Source: Gammaproteobacteria bacterium (GTDB taxonomy: Bacteria > Pseudomonadota > Gammaproteobacteria > JACKNK01). Taken from it: a stretch of 64,000 bases of DNA. The notes under the pieces were generated by a model that saw only the letters and a program-made list of their open reading frames with translations, was not told the DNA's origin and searched no databases. The stretch is from positions 1 through 64,000 of the forward strand of contig JACKNK010000001.1 of assembly GCA_024234955.1 (NCBI GenBank). Direction: 5' to 3'. A program made the translations under genes and the position numbers. Shown one piece after another: positions 45,515-53,834 of this stretch; within the stretch, counting starts at the first letter, position 1; each line of letters starts with the position of its first letter.

Positions 45515-45585
45515 ACCGACTCGTTTTGAGGTCCGGCGGATGACCGCCGGGCCCTATCGATTCCTTCCATTCGGAGATTAAGACG

Positions 45586-45903
45586 ATGGCTTCTGAAAAC
45601 TACGGTATCGCCCTTGGCATGATTGAAACCCGCGGCCTCGTGCCCGCGATCGAAGCGGCTGACGCCATGACCAAGGCCGCGGAAGTGCGCCTGATCGGTC
45701 GTGAGTTCGTCGGCGGCGGCTACGTGACCGTGCTGGTGCGTGGCGAAACCGGCGCCGTGAACGCGGCGGTCCGCGCCGGTGCCGACGCCTGCGAGCGTGT
45801 CGGTGACGGTCTGGTGGCGGCGCACATCATCGCGCGTCCGCACCGTGAGGTTGAGCCGGTCCTGCCGACCGGTGGCAACTTCGACAGCAAGGCTGCGGCC
45901 TGA
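45586..45903 (+). CDS. Carboxysome shell hexamer CsoS1 (second copy)
   Basis: 105 residues, nearly identical to the first CsoS1 but with a longer C-terminus (PTGGNFDSKAAA), like the CsoS1B type. Only two hexamer genes are present, against three in Halothiobacillus. The close similarity at the DNA level suggests recent duplication or gene conversion. Confidence 0.95.
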   Translation: MASENYGIALGMIETRGLVPAIEAADAMTKAAEVRLIGREFVGGGYVTVLVRGETGAVNAAVRAGADACERVGDGLVAAHIIARPHREVEPVLPTGGNFDSKAAA

Positions 45904-45935
45904 ACAACCACGTCTGGAATCGATAGAGCGATCCG

Positions 45936-46550
45936 ATGTCGATGAGTCCCCCTGACCCGCGAATTCTGGGCTACCTGGGCCGCGCCCTCAGCCTCGAATT
46001 GTCGGCGGTGCAGATGTACAGCACCCAGGCGCGACTGGTCGCGACCTGGGGGCTGGACGAACCGGCACGGCGCTTGCGGGAAGAGTCCCTCGAGGAGATG
46101 CAGCATGTGGAGCGGATCATTGCCCGCATGCTGGCCCTCGGGGTGGCTCCGAACGCATCCCAGCTGCGGCCCGCCGCGGTGGGGCCGAATCTGCTCTCAC
46201 TGCTGCAGGCGGACTACGACTTCGAAATGGAGCTGGTGCAGCTCTATTACGACGCCGCCACGCACGGTGCGCGCATCGGCAGCCCGGACGATCGGATGTT
46301 CTTCCAGACCCTGCTCGAGGAAGAGCAGGCCCACGCAAGGGAACTGACCCAGTGGCTGGCGCAGCTCGATCGACCGATCGTCGCGCCCGAGGCCATGACG
46401 CCGGACGCCGGCGGCATCGCCCCGATCCGTCAGCCATCGAACCGCCTGACCGGCGACGCCGACACCAACGGTTGGGTGAACGGCGGGCAGGCAAACCGGC
46501 GACGCGCTCAACGAGAGCTGGCCGCTGAACGAGCACGCAACGGGAGATAA
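45936..46550 (+). CDS. Ferritin-like protein of the carboxysome operon
   Basis: 204 residues. The N-terminal 140 form a four-helix ferritin-like domain with Glu/His metal positions (ESLEEMQHVERII and LEEEQAHARELT). The last 60 residues are disordered and include NRLTGDADTNGW and the basic NRRRAQRELAAERARNGR. Ferritin-like genes commonly follow csoS1 in proteobacterial cso operons; their role is not settled. The tail's TG-containing and Arg-rich parts resemble CsoS2-type motifs, which may mean targeting to the carboxysome (inference). Confidence 0.82.
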   Translation: MSMSPPDPRILGYLGRALSLELSAVQMYSTQARLVATWGLDEPARRLREESLEEMQHVERIIARMLALGVAPNASQLRPAAVGPNLLSLLQADYDFEMELVQLYYDAATHGARIGSPDDRMFFQTLLEEEQAHARELTQWLAQLDRPIVAPEAMTPDAGGIAPIRQPSNRLTGDADTNGWVNGGQANRRRAQRELAAERARNGR

Positions 46551-46554
46551 CACC

Positions 46555-46827
46555 ATGTTGAATTCGGAATGGCAGGAACGTAAGCGCCCGGCGCGTCTGG
46601 AACGCCGTTACAGCTTCGACAGCTTCGACAGTCTGCGCGATTTCCTCGACGCCGCCGCCGATCTCTCCGAGGCCGTCGGCTATTACCCGGACATGGGTTT
46701 CGGTCGGGATTACGTCAACATCATCATTCACGCTGACGAGGACGCCGAAACCGTCAGCGACATGCAGCGTGCATTTGCCGCCAAGCTTGATGCGCTATAT
46801 CCGGCGCATCTCGCGGAAGCCGCCTGA
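46555..46827 (+). CDS. acRAF, pterin dehydratase-like RuBisCO assembly factor
   Basis: 90 residues with the pterin-4a-carbinolamine dehydratase fold pattern (LERRYSFDSFDSLRDFLDAA, then YYPDMGFGRDYVNIII). The His-rich catalytic motif of true dehydratases (usually HHP) is not seen; YYPD stands in its place. Homologues in cso operons act as RuBisCO assembly chaperones rather than enzymes. It follows the ferritin-like gene by four bases. Confidence 0.85.
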   Translation: MLNSEWQERKRPARLERRYSFDSFDSLRDFLDAAADLSEAVGYYPDMGFGRDYVNIIIHADEDAETVSDMQRAFAAKLDALYPAHLAEAA

Positions 46828-46863
46828 AAGGGTTAGCCCACGAGGCTGATCGAAGGCGACCTC

Positions 46864-47490
46864 ATGGCGATCATCGCGCTGGTTGGGAACAAGGGCGGGG
46901 CAGGCAAGACCACGCTGTGCGTGAATCTGGCCTCGGCACTCAATGAAACCGCGCCGACTGTCATCCTCGACGCCGATCCACAGCGATCCTCGCTGCAATG
47001 GCGCGAGCTCTCGGACAACGCCGACGCGGTGTCCGTGCTGGATGCCGTCGATGACCTTCCGTCCGCGATCCTGACAGCCCGTCGCACCTACGGGCATCTG
47101 GTGATCGACTGCCCGCCCTCGGTGCATGCCGAGCAGACTGCGCACGCCCTGGAGCGCGCAGAACTCGCGCTGATTCCGGTACAACCATCGCCGCTGGATT
47201 TATGGGCGACGGTGCATATCGAAGGCAGGGTGGCGGCGGCGCGCGGTCGCAACCCGGATCTGCGCGCGGTATTGGTCATCAACCAGATGGAACCGCGCAC
47301 CAATCTGTCCAGATTGATGCGCGAGGCCTTATCCGAAATGAGCCTGCCTGTCGCCGACACGGCGATTCGACGCCGCATGACGTTCCGCAGCGCCGTGCTC
47401 GAAGGCCGTAGCGTGCTCGATCTGGGCAGTCGGGGCCGGGCCGCCGCCGTTGAAATCCGAGCATTGATCAAAGAGGTTCTGAAACGATGA
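46864..47490 (+). CDS. mcdA: ParA-type carboxysome-positioning ATPase McdA
   Basis: 208 residues. Deviant Walker A GNKGGAGKTTLCVNLA, an Asp-rich VILDADPQRSS and VIDCPPS mark a ParA/MinD-family ATPase. At the end of cso operons and paired with a small basic partner, this is McdA, which forms gradients on the nucleoid and spaces carboxysomes for inheritance. The stop overlaps mcdB by four bases (ATGA). Confidence 0.9.
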   Translation: MAIIALVGNKGGAGKTTLCVNLASALNETAPTVILDADPQRSSLQWRELSDNADAVSVLDAVDDLPSAILTARRTYGHLVIDCPPSVHAEQTAHALERAELALIPVQPSPLDLWATVHIEGRVAAARGRNPDLRAVLVINQMEPRTNLSRLMREALSEMSLPVADTAIRRRMTFRSAVLEGRSVLDLGSRGRAAAVEIRALIKEVLKR

Positions 47491-47801
47491 CCAGCAAAGC
47501 ACAAACCGGCAGCAAACTGATCGCCTCCATGCGCCGTACCAAGGCCGCCGTCCGGGGCGAAACCGCCGTGGCCGCAATCACGACTCCGGCGCCAAGCACC
47601 CCTGAGCTTGAGACCAGCCCGGGAGAGAAAGCCGACCCGAAGTCTGCCGCCAAACCGACCCGAAAAGCACCGACGAAACGAACCGCGAAACCGACTGCGC
47701 CGCCAGCCAGCAAGCCAACACATCGGCCTGAAAGCAGGGTGGAACCGGCACCAGAACAGGTCGAACCATTTCGATCCCGACGTCGGGTCTGGCCTGACTG
47801 A
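47487..47801 (+). CDS. mcdB: Carboxysome-positioning partner McdB
   Basis: 104 residues, disordered: a short N-terminal helix-prone part (SKLIASMRRTKAAVRG), a Lys/Pro/Ala-rich centre (KPTRKAPTKRTAKPTAPP) and a basic C-terminus ending RRRVWPD with the near-terminal Trp typical of alpha-McdB. It links carboxysomes to McdA. Translation is coupled to mcdA. Confidence 0.85.
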   Translation: MTSKAQTGSKLIASMRRTKAAVRGETAVAAITTPAPSTPELETSPGEKADPKSAAKPTRKAPTKRTAKPTAPPASKPTHRPESRVEPAPEQVEPFRSRRRVWPD

Positions 47802-48044
47802 CTGCATTGCTTTTGCCATTCCGGTCGTGGATCGTCCTGGCGCCATCGGCAACCCCGAGTGCGGATGTCAGCGATGAATCGCCCTGGGAGACCCGCAGGA
47901 AAATTCCGCGAAATCGCGGCCAATATCGGCAAAAGCCGCAGGTATTTCCCCGATCAGGAACAGGCAGGATGACCCCCGTGGCGAACCGGAAAAGGACATC
48001 GCCGGGTCTCACTTCTGACTGACCGCATACGACGAGACCATCCC

Positions 48045-49094
48045 ATGCCCCCCTACAGCGAACCCAGCTACACCCCGCCGGCGGCCATGCCGGACTTCCT
48101 CATCCGGCACGTCACCCTGCGTCAGTTCCAGGTATTCGAGGCGATCGTTCGCCTGGGCAGCTTCACCCGCGCCGCCGAAGAACTTTTTCTGACCCAGCCG
48201 ACGGTCTCGATGCAGATCAAGAAACTGGCCGATTCCCTCGGTCTGCCGCTGTTCGAACACGTCGGTCGCAACGTGCGGCCCACCGAGGCGGGGATGGAGG
48301 TTTATCACGCCTGCCGCAAATTGTTCGAAAACCTGGCAAACCTCGAAATGATCATTGCCGATCTCAAAGGCATCAAGCGCGGGCGCCTGCGCCTGGGGGT
48401 GATCACGACCGCCAAGTATTTCACCCCCGAAGTGCTCGGCGAGTTCTGTCAGCAGTTTCCGGGTATCGACGTGGCGCTCAAGGTTTCCAACCGGGACCGC
48501 ATCATCGAGCGCATCCAGGCCAATGAGGATGATCTCTACATCATGGGACAGGCCCCGATGGATCAACTCGATGTCGAAGCCTTTCCGTTTGCACCCAACC
48601 CGCTGGTGGTCATGGCGCCGCGCAATCACCCGCTGGTCGGGGAGAAGAACATCCCGTTGTCGCGCATTGCCGAGGAACCGCTGATCCTGCGTGAACCCGG
48701 GTCCGGCATCCGCGACGCGACGCTTCGCGTCTTCGATGCGGCGGACCTGAAACCCAAGGTACGCATGGAGCTGGGCAGTAACGAGGCCATCAAGCATGCC
48801 GTGGTCGGTGGGCTTGGACTGTCCGTGCTCTCACTGCACACGCTGACCCTGGAAGGGTCGGACGGGCCGGTGGCGATCCTGGATGTCGAAGGCTTCCCGA
48901 TCATGCGCCAGTGGTATCTGGTCTACCCCAAAGGCAAGGAACTCTCCCTGGTTGCGAAGGCCTTTCATCAGTTCGTGCTCGATAACGAACCGCGCATGAG
49001 CGAACGAATGGAAGAACTCTGGCCCCGACTTCGCGAGCACCTCAAGGATTGTCGGACCGGCCAGTCAACAACGGCGAAAAAGCGGAAGGCTTAG
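48045..49094 (+). CDS. cbbR: LysR-type regulator, CbbR-like
   Basis: 349 residues from 48045 (a second ATG at 48087 is possible). The N-terminal HTH is HVTLRQFQVFEAIVRLGSFT then FLTQPTVSMQIKKLADSLG, followed by the linker helix. The C-terminal effector domain ends with a Lys-rich tail. The sequence pattern and place next to the RuBisCO operon fit CbbR, which activates Calvin-cycle genes in response to metabolites such as RuBP or NADPH. Unusually it is downstream and in the same direction, not divergent from cbbL. Confidence 0.85.
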   Translation: MPPYSEPSYTPPAAMPDFLIRHVTLRQFQVFEAIVRLGSFTRAAEELFLTQPTVSMQIKKLADSLGLPLFEHVGRNVRPTEAGMEVYHACRKLFENLANLEMIIADLKGIKRGRLRLGVITTAKYFTPEVLGEFCQQFPGIDVALKVSNRDRIIERIQANEDDLYIMGQAPMDQLDVEAFPFAPNPLVVMAPRNHPLVGEKNIPLSRIAEEPLILREPGSGIRDATLRVFDAADLKPKVRMELGSNEAIKHAVVGGLGLSVLSLHTLTLEGSDGPVAILDVEGFPIMRQWYLVYPKGKELSLVAKAFHQFVLDNEPRMSERMEELWPRLREHLKDCRTGQSTTAKKRKA

Positions 49095-49459
49095 GTCGCT
49101 TCGGCGATGCCGGCGTTCGTCTGTGTAAGCCGTTTGAGATGCTCAGTCGTGGCGGTCTGATGTGAATATATCCTCTGAGATTGTCTGATCAGGCTGCAGT
49201 CGAATGCGGATACCTGGCCTACCGAGGCCTACATGACCGTGACCGACCGAATCGGACGTCTACACTGGATGTCGCCATTCGGCCCAGGCCGTGTGAAAAC
49301 ACTCGCCGATGGTCGCCGGAGAGCGCCTTGTTCTGCCGATGGGGACAGCATGGGCCGTAGCGTGGATTTGAGCAATTTTGGCCGGAGTGCCGTCGTATCG
49401 CCGCTGTCCTGCCTGAAGAGCGAAATCGATCGGTCTTTTCCTCCTTAAGGTAGGCCCTC

Positions 49460-50248
49460 TCAGGCTTGGATCGCCCGTATCAGCGCGATCGGGCCCAGGA
49501 GATTGAGGACCCGTTTGAGGTTGTAGGCCAGTACGTGGAGACTCATCTCGGTACGCACGTTGGGCAGCGTCCGGGTGAGGAAATGGGTCGCACCCATCCA
49601 GGCCTTGAGCGTGCCGAAGGGGTGCTCCGCCGTCTGGCGGCGGATCCGCATCGTGTCTGGCTGGGCATCGAGACGCGCCTGCACCGCTTCCAGGACATCC
49701 TCATGTACCCAGCGCTTGAGGCGACGCTGCGGACCGGTGGTGCATCGCGCCTTGATCGGGCAATGCGGACACGCGGAGCTCCAATAGGTGTCGAGCGTGC
49801 GCCCACTCTCGACGTTCCGGAAACGCCAGGTCAGCCATTCGCCGGCGGCGCAGCGATAGGCGTTCTGGTCGGGTTCGTAGTGGAAGCGATCCCGGCCGAA
49901 CAGGCCTTTCAGCCGTTTGTCGGAGGTCTGGGGCTTGGGTAACGCCACCGTGATGCCAGCCTGCTCACAGGCAAGGATTTCGTCACTCTTGTAGTAGCGG
50001 CGATCCGCGATGGCGGTCAGTTGCCCGGTTCCCATCGCGACCCGGGCCTGCTTGGCCATCCGGGTGAGTTGGCTACGGTCACTGCCGGTGTTGACCACGT
50101 CGTGCGCGACAATGAGGTGGTGGCTCGCATCGACAGCCGTTTGCACGTTGTAACCGACGATGCCGTTGCCGCGTGTCTTCATCGAACGCGCATCCGGATC
50201 GGTCAGCGACAATTGTTTGTCCGGTGTCGCGTTCATTTCAGCTTCGAG
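49460..50248 (-). pseudogene. Transposase of the IS1182-type element, C-terminal half
   Basis: A reading frame of about 260 codons, the DDE-domain half: GYNVQTAVDASHHLIVAHDV, RRYYKSDEIL, then ACPHCPIKARC and FGTLKAWMGATHFLTR. It joins the N-terminal half at 51451-52097 exactly across the inserted IS3-family element once one CGAG copy is removed. On its own it has no start signal. Confidence 0.85.
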
Positions 50249-50264
50249 TGTAAAGCCCCCGCTT

Positions 50265-51121
50265 TTAGTGCCAGCCTAAATTAGAGGTTTCCGGGTGGTG
50301 GTGGACCCGGTAATCGACCGGGGTCATGTGATCGAGCGACTGATGGGGCCGCTCCTGGTTGTACTCGGTAAGCCAGGTTTCGGTGTGTTCGCGGACCTCC
50401 GAGAGACGTTCGAACAGGTACATGTCGAGCACCTCGGTTCGATAGGTGCGATTGAAGCGTTCGATCAGGGCGTTCTGGGTCGGTTTGCCCGGTTGGATGA
50501 ACTCGAGGTGGACACCGTGTTGCTCGGCCCAGTCGGCCAGGCAGATCGAGATAAATTCCGGCCCGTTGTCCAGGCGCAGTTGCCCTGGATAGCCCCGGGT
50601 TTCGGCGATGCGGTCGAGCACACGCACCACTCGCCGCGCTGGCAGGTTCAGGTCGATTTCGATGGCCAGTGCCTCACGGTTGAAGTCATCGACGACGTTG
50701 AAGGTGCGGAAGCGACGACCACCCATTAATGCATCGCTCATGAAGTCCGCCGACCACGCCTGATTGACGTCCTCGGGCACGCTCAGCGGCTCTGGATCTC
50801 GTCCGGGTAGGCGCCGCTTGTGCTTGCGTCGCAGATTGAGGTTCAGCATCCGGTAGATCCGATACACCCGCTTGTGATTCCAGTGATGGCCCTGGCGCCG
50901 CAACGTCAGGAACATCAACTTGAAGCCGTACGCCGGTTTGCTTTCCGCCAGCGCGAGCAGCGCGTCGATCACCGGTCGATCCCGTTCCCTGTCGGGTTGG
51001 TATCCGTAGCTGCTGCGGCTCAGGTTCAGCGCCCGACAGGCGCCGCGCTCGCTGATCTCGTGCTCGGCCTTGGCGTAATCGACCAGGACGCGCCGCTCGG
51101 CTGGCGTCAGAGTTTTTTTGC
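50265..51121 (-). CDS. IS3-family transposase OrfB
   Basis: About 280 residues from the frameshift site. DDE catalytic residues: WSADFMSDAL, LRLDNGPEFIS and NALIERFNRTYRTE. The frame continues upstream without an obvious start and is entered from orfA by -1 slippage at a run of seven A residues on the minus strand (51113-51119). This gives a fused OrfAB transposase. The gene appears intact. Confidence 0.9.
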
Positions 51122-51373
51122 GACGATGTCCTTGAGCACTTCGTGCTCGAGACTCAGGTTCGCGTACATCTGCTTGAGGCGCGTGTTCTCGTGCTCCAAC
51201 TCCTTCAGACGTGCCACGTCGGAGGCCTCCATGCCACCGTACTTCGATTTCCAGTTGTAGTAAGTCGCCTCGGAAATGCCGTGTTCTCGGCACGCGTCCT
51301 TGACCTGTCGACCGCCCTCGACCTCCTTCAGGATTCGGACGATCTGGCTCTCAGTGAAACGGGATTTGCGCAT
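51107..51373 (-). CDS. IS3-family transposase OrfA
   Basis: 88 residues from the ATG at 51373: a helix-turn-helix (FTESQIVRILKEVEGG, then HGISEATYYNWKSKYGG) and a leucine-zipper helix. It binds the element ends. Its 3' end overlaps orfB at the A7 slip site. Confidence 0.9.
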   Translation of the reverse strand: MRKSRFTESQIVRILKEVEGGRQVKDACREHGISEATYYNWKSKYGGMEASDVARLKELEHENTRLKQMYANLSLEHEVLKDIVAKKL

Positions 51374-51450
51374 CGGATTCTCCTCATTGCGTGAGCAGTC
51401 TACCCGGCGACCTCTAGTTATCCGTGGCACCAATATACGGGGGCATTACA

Positions 51451-52097
51451 CGAGGACTTTGAGTTGCGCCAGCTCCTCACGCAGCGCCGCGATCTTGTCG
51501 TTGAGCCGTTCGCTGGTCGCCGCAGCGACCGGTTCCTCGTCGTCGGCTCGGTCGAGCTGTCCCAGGTAACGCGCGATGCTCTGGTCGATCTGCTCCAGGC
51601 GGCGTTGCATCTTGGCCGGGGTGAAGTTTCGGTCGCGGTTGTTGACCGCCTTGAACTTGCTGCCGTCGATGGCCACCAGGGCCTCCGCGAACAAGTCGAG
51701 ACGCCGGCAGAGCACGACGAATTCCCGACAGACTCCACGCAGCGCCTTGCCCTGGTCCTTGCGGAAATCGGCAATCGTCTTTGAAGTCCGGGGACAGGCG
51801 CTCGATCAGCCACATCAACTCGACGTTGCGCTGCGTTTCGCGCTCCAGCCGCCGGCTGGAGTGAATGCGGTTGAGGTAGCCGTAGAGGTACAGCTTGAGA
51901 AGCACCGCCGGGTGATAAGCCGGCCGCCCGGTGGCGTGCGGATCGACGCCGGAAAACCCCAGCTTGCGGAGGTCCAGCGCCTCCACGAATGCCTCGATCA
52001 CGCGGACCGGGTTATCCTCGCCAACGAAGTCTTCTAGACGTTCCGGGAACAGGGTGCTTTGGGCGCGGTTGACACCCTCAATGAAACGCTTCATCAC
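51451..52097 (-). pseudogene. Transposase of the IS1182-type element, N-terminal half, frameshifted
   Basis: Starts MMKRFIEGVNRAQSTLFPER and reads as an IS1182-type N-terminus as far as LIERLSPDFK, near 51779. An extra base (aaagacg where aaaacg is expected) then shifts the frame. The proper continuation (LFAEALVAIDGSKFKAVNNR) is in another frame and reaches the insertion point. It is therefore inactive independently of the IS3-family insertion. Confidence 0.82.
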
Positions 52098-52227
52098 TCC
52101 CTCACCACGGTCGCCCAGGTTCCCGGCTACTCTAGCAGAGCGTTTTCACACAGCCTGGGCCAAAAGCCGCCCTTTGATCATTGACGCAGGCTTGTACTGT
52201 ATTCAAATACAGTAGCCGGATTTCCCA

Positions 52228-52467
52228 GTGTTTTGTACGTTTGGCACAAGAGTTGACCCCACGACTAACTGTCGTCATAACAACAACTTCGCGATAATTA
52301 GGCGAGCCAGCCAAGGCGCTGACCGAATGCAGGCATGGCGTCCTAACACGATAAAGATAGCCATTGGCTGCATAACACGGAGCTCAGGCGTGATGATTGA
52401 AGAAGAATTCAAGGGAATTCAGTCGGTTGGCGGTTACGAAGCCGTGATTCTTTATCGGGTTATGTAG
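52228..52467 (+). pseudogene. Possible remnant of a cassette gene
   Basis: The last 24 codons (MIEEEFKGIQSVGGYEAVILY...) look protein-like. The upstream part is not convincing and ends at the IS1182-type boundary. It is probably the 3' end of a gene cut by that insertion. I see nothing else in 52162-52516. Confidence 0.25.
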
Positions 52468-52516
52468 AACTTGGCTGTCTACTAAGCGTTAGGCTAAATT
52501 TTGATTACTTAATTCG

Positions 52517-52939
52517 ATGATAATGTCAAAAGAAACCATCCTCAGTCTCTTACTCAGTGTTCCTATTGGAATTATCAGCGGCCTCTACGCAGGCGTTATC
52601 GTTGCTCGATATCAGCGCTTTGCAGATTTGAGGCTTCAAGCAAAGAAGATTATTCTTGAAATTGATTTTATCTGGGAAGACACAAAAATGGTTTTCCCCC
52701 GAAGAAAAGAAATTCCAGAATTTTCTACGATCTCTTCGGACTTATTTTTTCTCGGCCACAAATCTGCTGGAACAAAGGTTCTCGAAGTTTGCCAAGACAT
52801 ACAGCGATCTATTATGGAAGCCAGTGCCGGTCGGGTTAATTCCGAATCATTCAATCAAAAGTACATTAGTTGGCAGCGCGAAATAAGATCTCTTTCACCT
52901 GAAATGCTACCGATCCTTCGTATTTGGGGTGGCCTGTGA
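52517..52939 (+). CDS. Cassette-borne membrane-anchored protein, unknown
   Basis: 140 residues. One N-terminal membrane helix (TILSLLLSVPIGIISGLYAG) precedes a cytoplasmic helical part rich in Lys and Ile. Its codon use and low G+C differ sharply from the flanking autotrophy genes. I recognise no family. An attC-like site begins eight bases after the stop, so it is a typical single-gene integron cassette. Confidence 0.65.
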   Translation: MIMSKETILSLLLSVPIGIISGLYAGVIVARYQRFADLRLQAKKIILEIDFIWEDTKMVFPRRKEIPEFSTISSDLFFLGHKSAGTKVLEVCQDIQRSIMEASAGRVNSESFNQKYISWQREIRSLSPEMLPILRIWGGL

Positions 52940-52946
52940 AACGTGC

Positions 52947-53015
52947 GCCTAACAACCGCATTAACTCCGACCTTCGCCGCAATGCGGCTCAGTCGGGTTA
53001 TGCGGAGCGTTATAA
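52947..53015. other. attC-like recombination site
   Basis: GCCTAAC at 52947-52953 and GTTATAA at 53009-53015 bound 69 bases. Within them ccgcattaactccgac pairs with gtcgggttatgcgg, leaving a bulged base, as in attC hairpins. Located directly after a cassette gene. Confidence 0.65.
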
Positions 53016-53033
53016 ATCATTGGAGGTTTGTGG

Positions 53034-53429
53034 GTGCGTATAGAGTGTCCAAAATGCTTTAAGGAGAATGAACTCAATCTTGAGGCAAAAGTGATTTGCG
53101 GTCACTGTAAGGAAGAAATCTCAGGATATACCTATCGGAAGCCACTAATTTCAGCGACAACCGCACTATTCATCGGAGTCGGCGGTTTTTACACAGCTGA
53201 CAAGCTACTTGAAGAGCGCCGATATCCAATCACTGAAGAGTACGCAATTGTGGAGTCATGCGTATCTTCTTATAGAAAGCCCCTCAGGTCTTCTCAATAC
53301 AATAAGAAAAGAAGCATTTGCATTTGCGCTTTAGATAAGACGCAAGATGATTTTTCCATAAGTGATCTAAGAGACAATGAGGAAGAGTTCCTTGCCGCTT
53401 TCGAAAAAAATGCTAACGAATGTAAATAG
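53034..53429 (+). CDS. Zinc-ribbon membrane protein, unknown (cassette)
   Basis: 131 residues from the GTG at 53034, with GGAGG seven bases upstream. A zinc ribbon lies at the N-terminus (CPKCFKENELNLEAKVICGHC: two CxxC pairs), then a membrane helix (ISATTALFIGVGGFYTAD) and a charged C-terminal domain. Low G+C. No family recognised. A perfect palindrome follows at its stop. Confidence 0.65.
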   Translation: MRIECPKCFKENELNLEAKVICGHCKEEISGYTYRKPLISATTALFIGVGGFYTADKLLEERRYPITEEYAIVESCVSSYRKPLRSSQYNKKRSICICALDKTQDDFSISDLRDNEEEFLAAFEKNANECK

Positions 53430-53458
53430 TAACCAGGCGAGCATGCTCGCCTGGTTAC
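53429..53458. terminator. 30-base perfect palindrome between convergent genes
   Basis: gtaaccaggcgagc is followed directly by its complement. It lies between the zinc-ribbon gene (+) and the 44-residue gene (-). There is no clear T run, but the position suits a two-way terminator. Confidence 0.55.
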
Positions 53459-53467
53459 GTTTAGCTC

Positions 53468-53602
53468 TTAATCACCAAGATAGCTGTCGTTGTTTGGATT
53501 GTGAGCATCAGCCCAGTCATCCATGTCAGCCTCATTGTTTGGGTTGTTGATGTCAGACCAGAGATCCAACTCTTCATCGGTCATTTCAGATGTGTCAGGC
53601 AT
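53468..53602 (-). CDS. 44-residue acidic protein with NPNN repeats
   Basis: MPDTSEMTDEELDLWSDINN..., very acidic, with two copies of a W-x-D-x-x-NPNN unit. The start overlaps the stop of the upstream small gene by eight bases (ATGCCTGA), and a gagag ribosome site lies inside that gene. The pair is thus coupled. Function unknown. Opposite charge to its partner (basic) suggests that the two could bind each other, perhaps as a toxin-antitoxin-like pair; this is inference. Confidence 0.5.
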   Translation of the reverse strand: MPDTSEMTDEELDLWSDINNPNNEADMDDWADAHNPNNDSYLGD

Positions 53603-53753
53603 TATTGCTCTCCTTGGCATCCGAGTTTTTTTGAGCTGCCCGCTTTGCACGCGACTCGAACGATTCCTTGGGTGTTTGCCCATTGTTCTTCGGCGCGTTC
53701 GCTTTTTCGATACGAGCAGCGGCTTTTTTCGTCATAGGGGTTTTCTTAGACAC
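53595..53753 (-). CDS. 52-residue basic protein
   Basis: Starts from a GTG at 53753 with AGGAG six bases upstream; an ATG at 53735 is the alternative. The sequence is MSKKTPMTKKAAARIEKANA..., then ESFESRAKRAAQKN. Its Ala/Lys/Arg helices resemble short conserved hypothetical proteins on plasmids and other mobile DNA. It is the first gene of a two-gene minus-strand unit inside the cassette array. Confidence 0.5.
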   Translation of the reverse strand: MSKKTPMTKKAAARIEKANAPKNNGQTPKESFESRAKRAAQKNSDAKESNNA

Positions 53754-53834
53754 TTTCTTCTCCTGTCAAATTAGATCGTCCCCGCTGGGACGAGTGAAAC
53801 GATAGGTGAAGCTGCCGGGACAAATAGGGACAAC

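Larger units (their letters stand above)
50249..51450 (-). mobile_element. Intact IS3-family element (1202 bp)
   Basis: Bounded by imperfect inverted repeats (tgtaaagcccccgc... on the left; complement of ...gggcattaca on the right) and by a 4-base target duplication CGAG at 50245-50248 and 51451-51454. It contains orfA and orfB in -1 frames. The intact ends, duplication and uninterrupted orfB indicate recent insertion into the IS1182-type transposase gene. TGT/ACA ends and a 4-base duplication fit the IS407-like part of the IS3 family. Confidence 0.9.
49281..52161 (-). mobile_element. IS1182-type element, inactivated
   Basis: Terminal inverted repeats ggcccaggcc... at 49281-49303 and the complement at 52139-52161 bound one transposase gene on the minus strand. 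Without the inserted IS3-family element, its length is about 1.68 kb, normal for this family. The gene is split by that insertion and also carries a frameshift near 51779, so the element is dead. It lies between cbbR and the cassette array. Confidence 0.85.

Noticed and set aside
49233..49448. Short plus-strand frame at the left end of the IS1182-type element
   Set aside because: It spans the IS boundary, so it cannot be an old gene, and has no family pattern.
52488..52494. Isolated GTTAGGC that could end another attC site
   Set aside because: No partner box at a proper distance after a gene stop; it may be a relic but is not counted.
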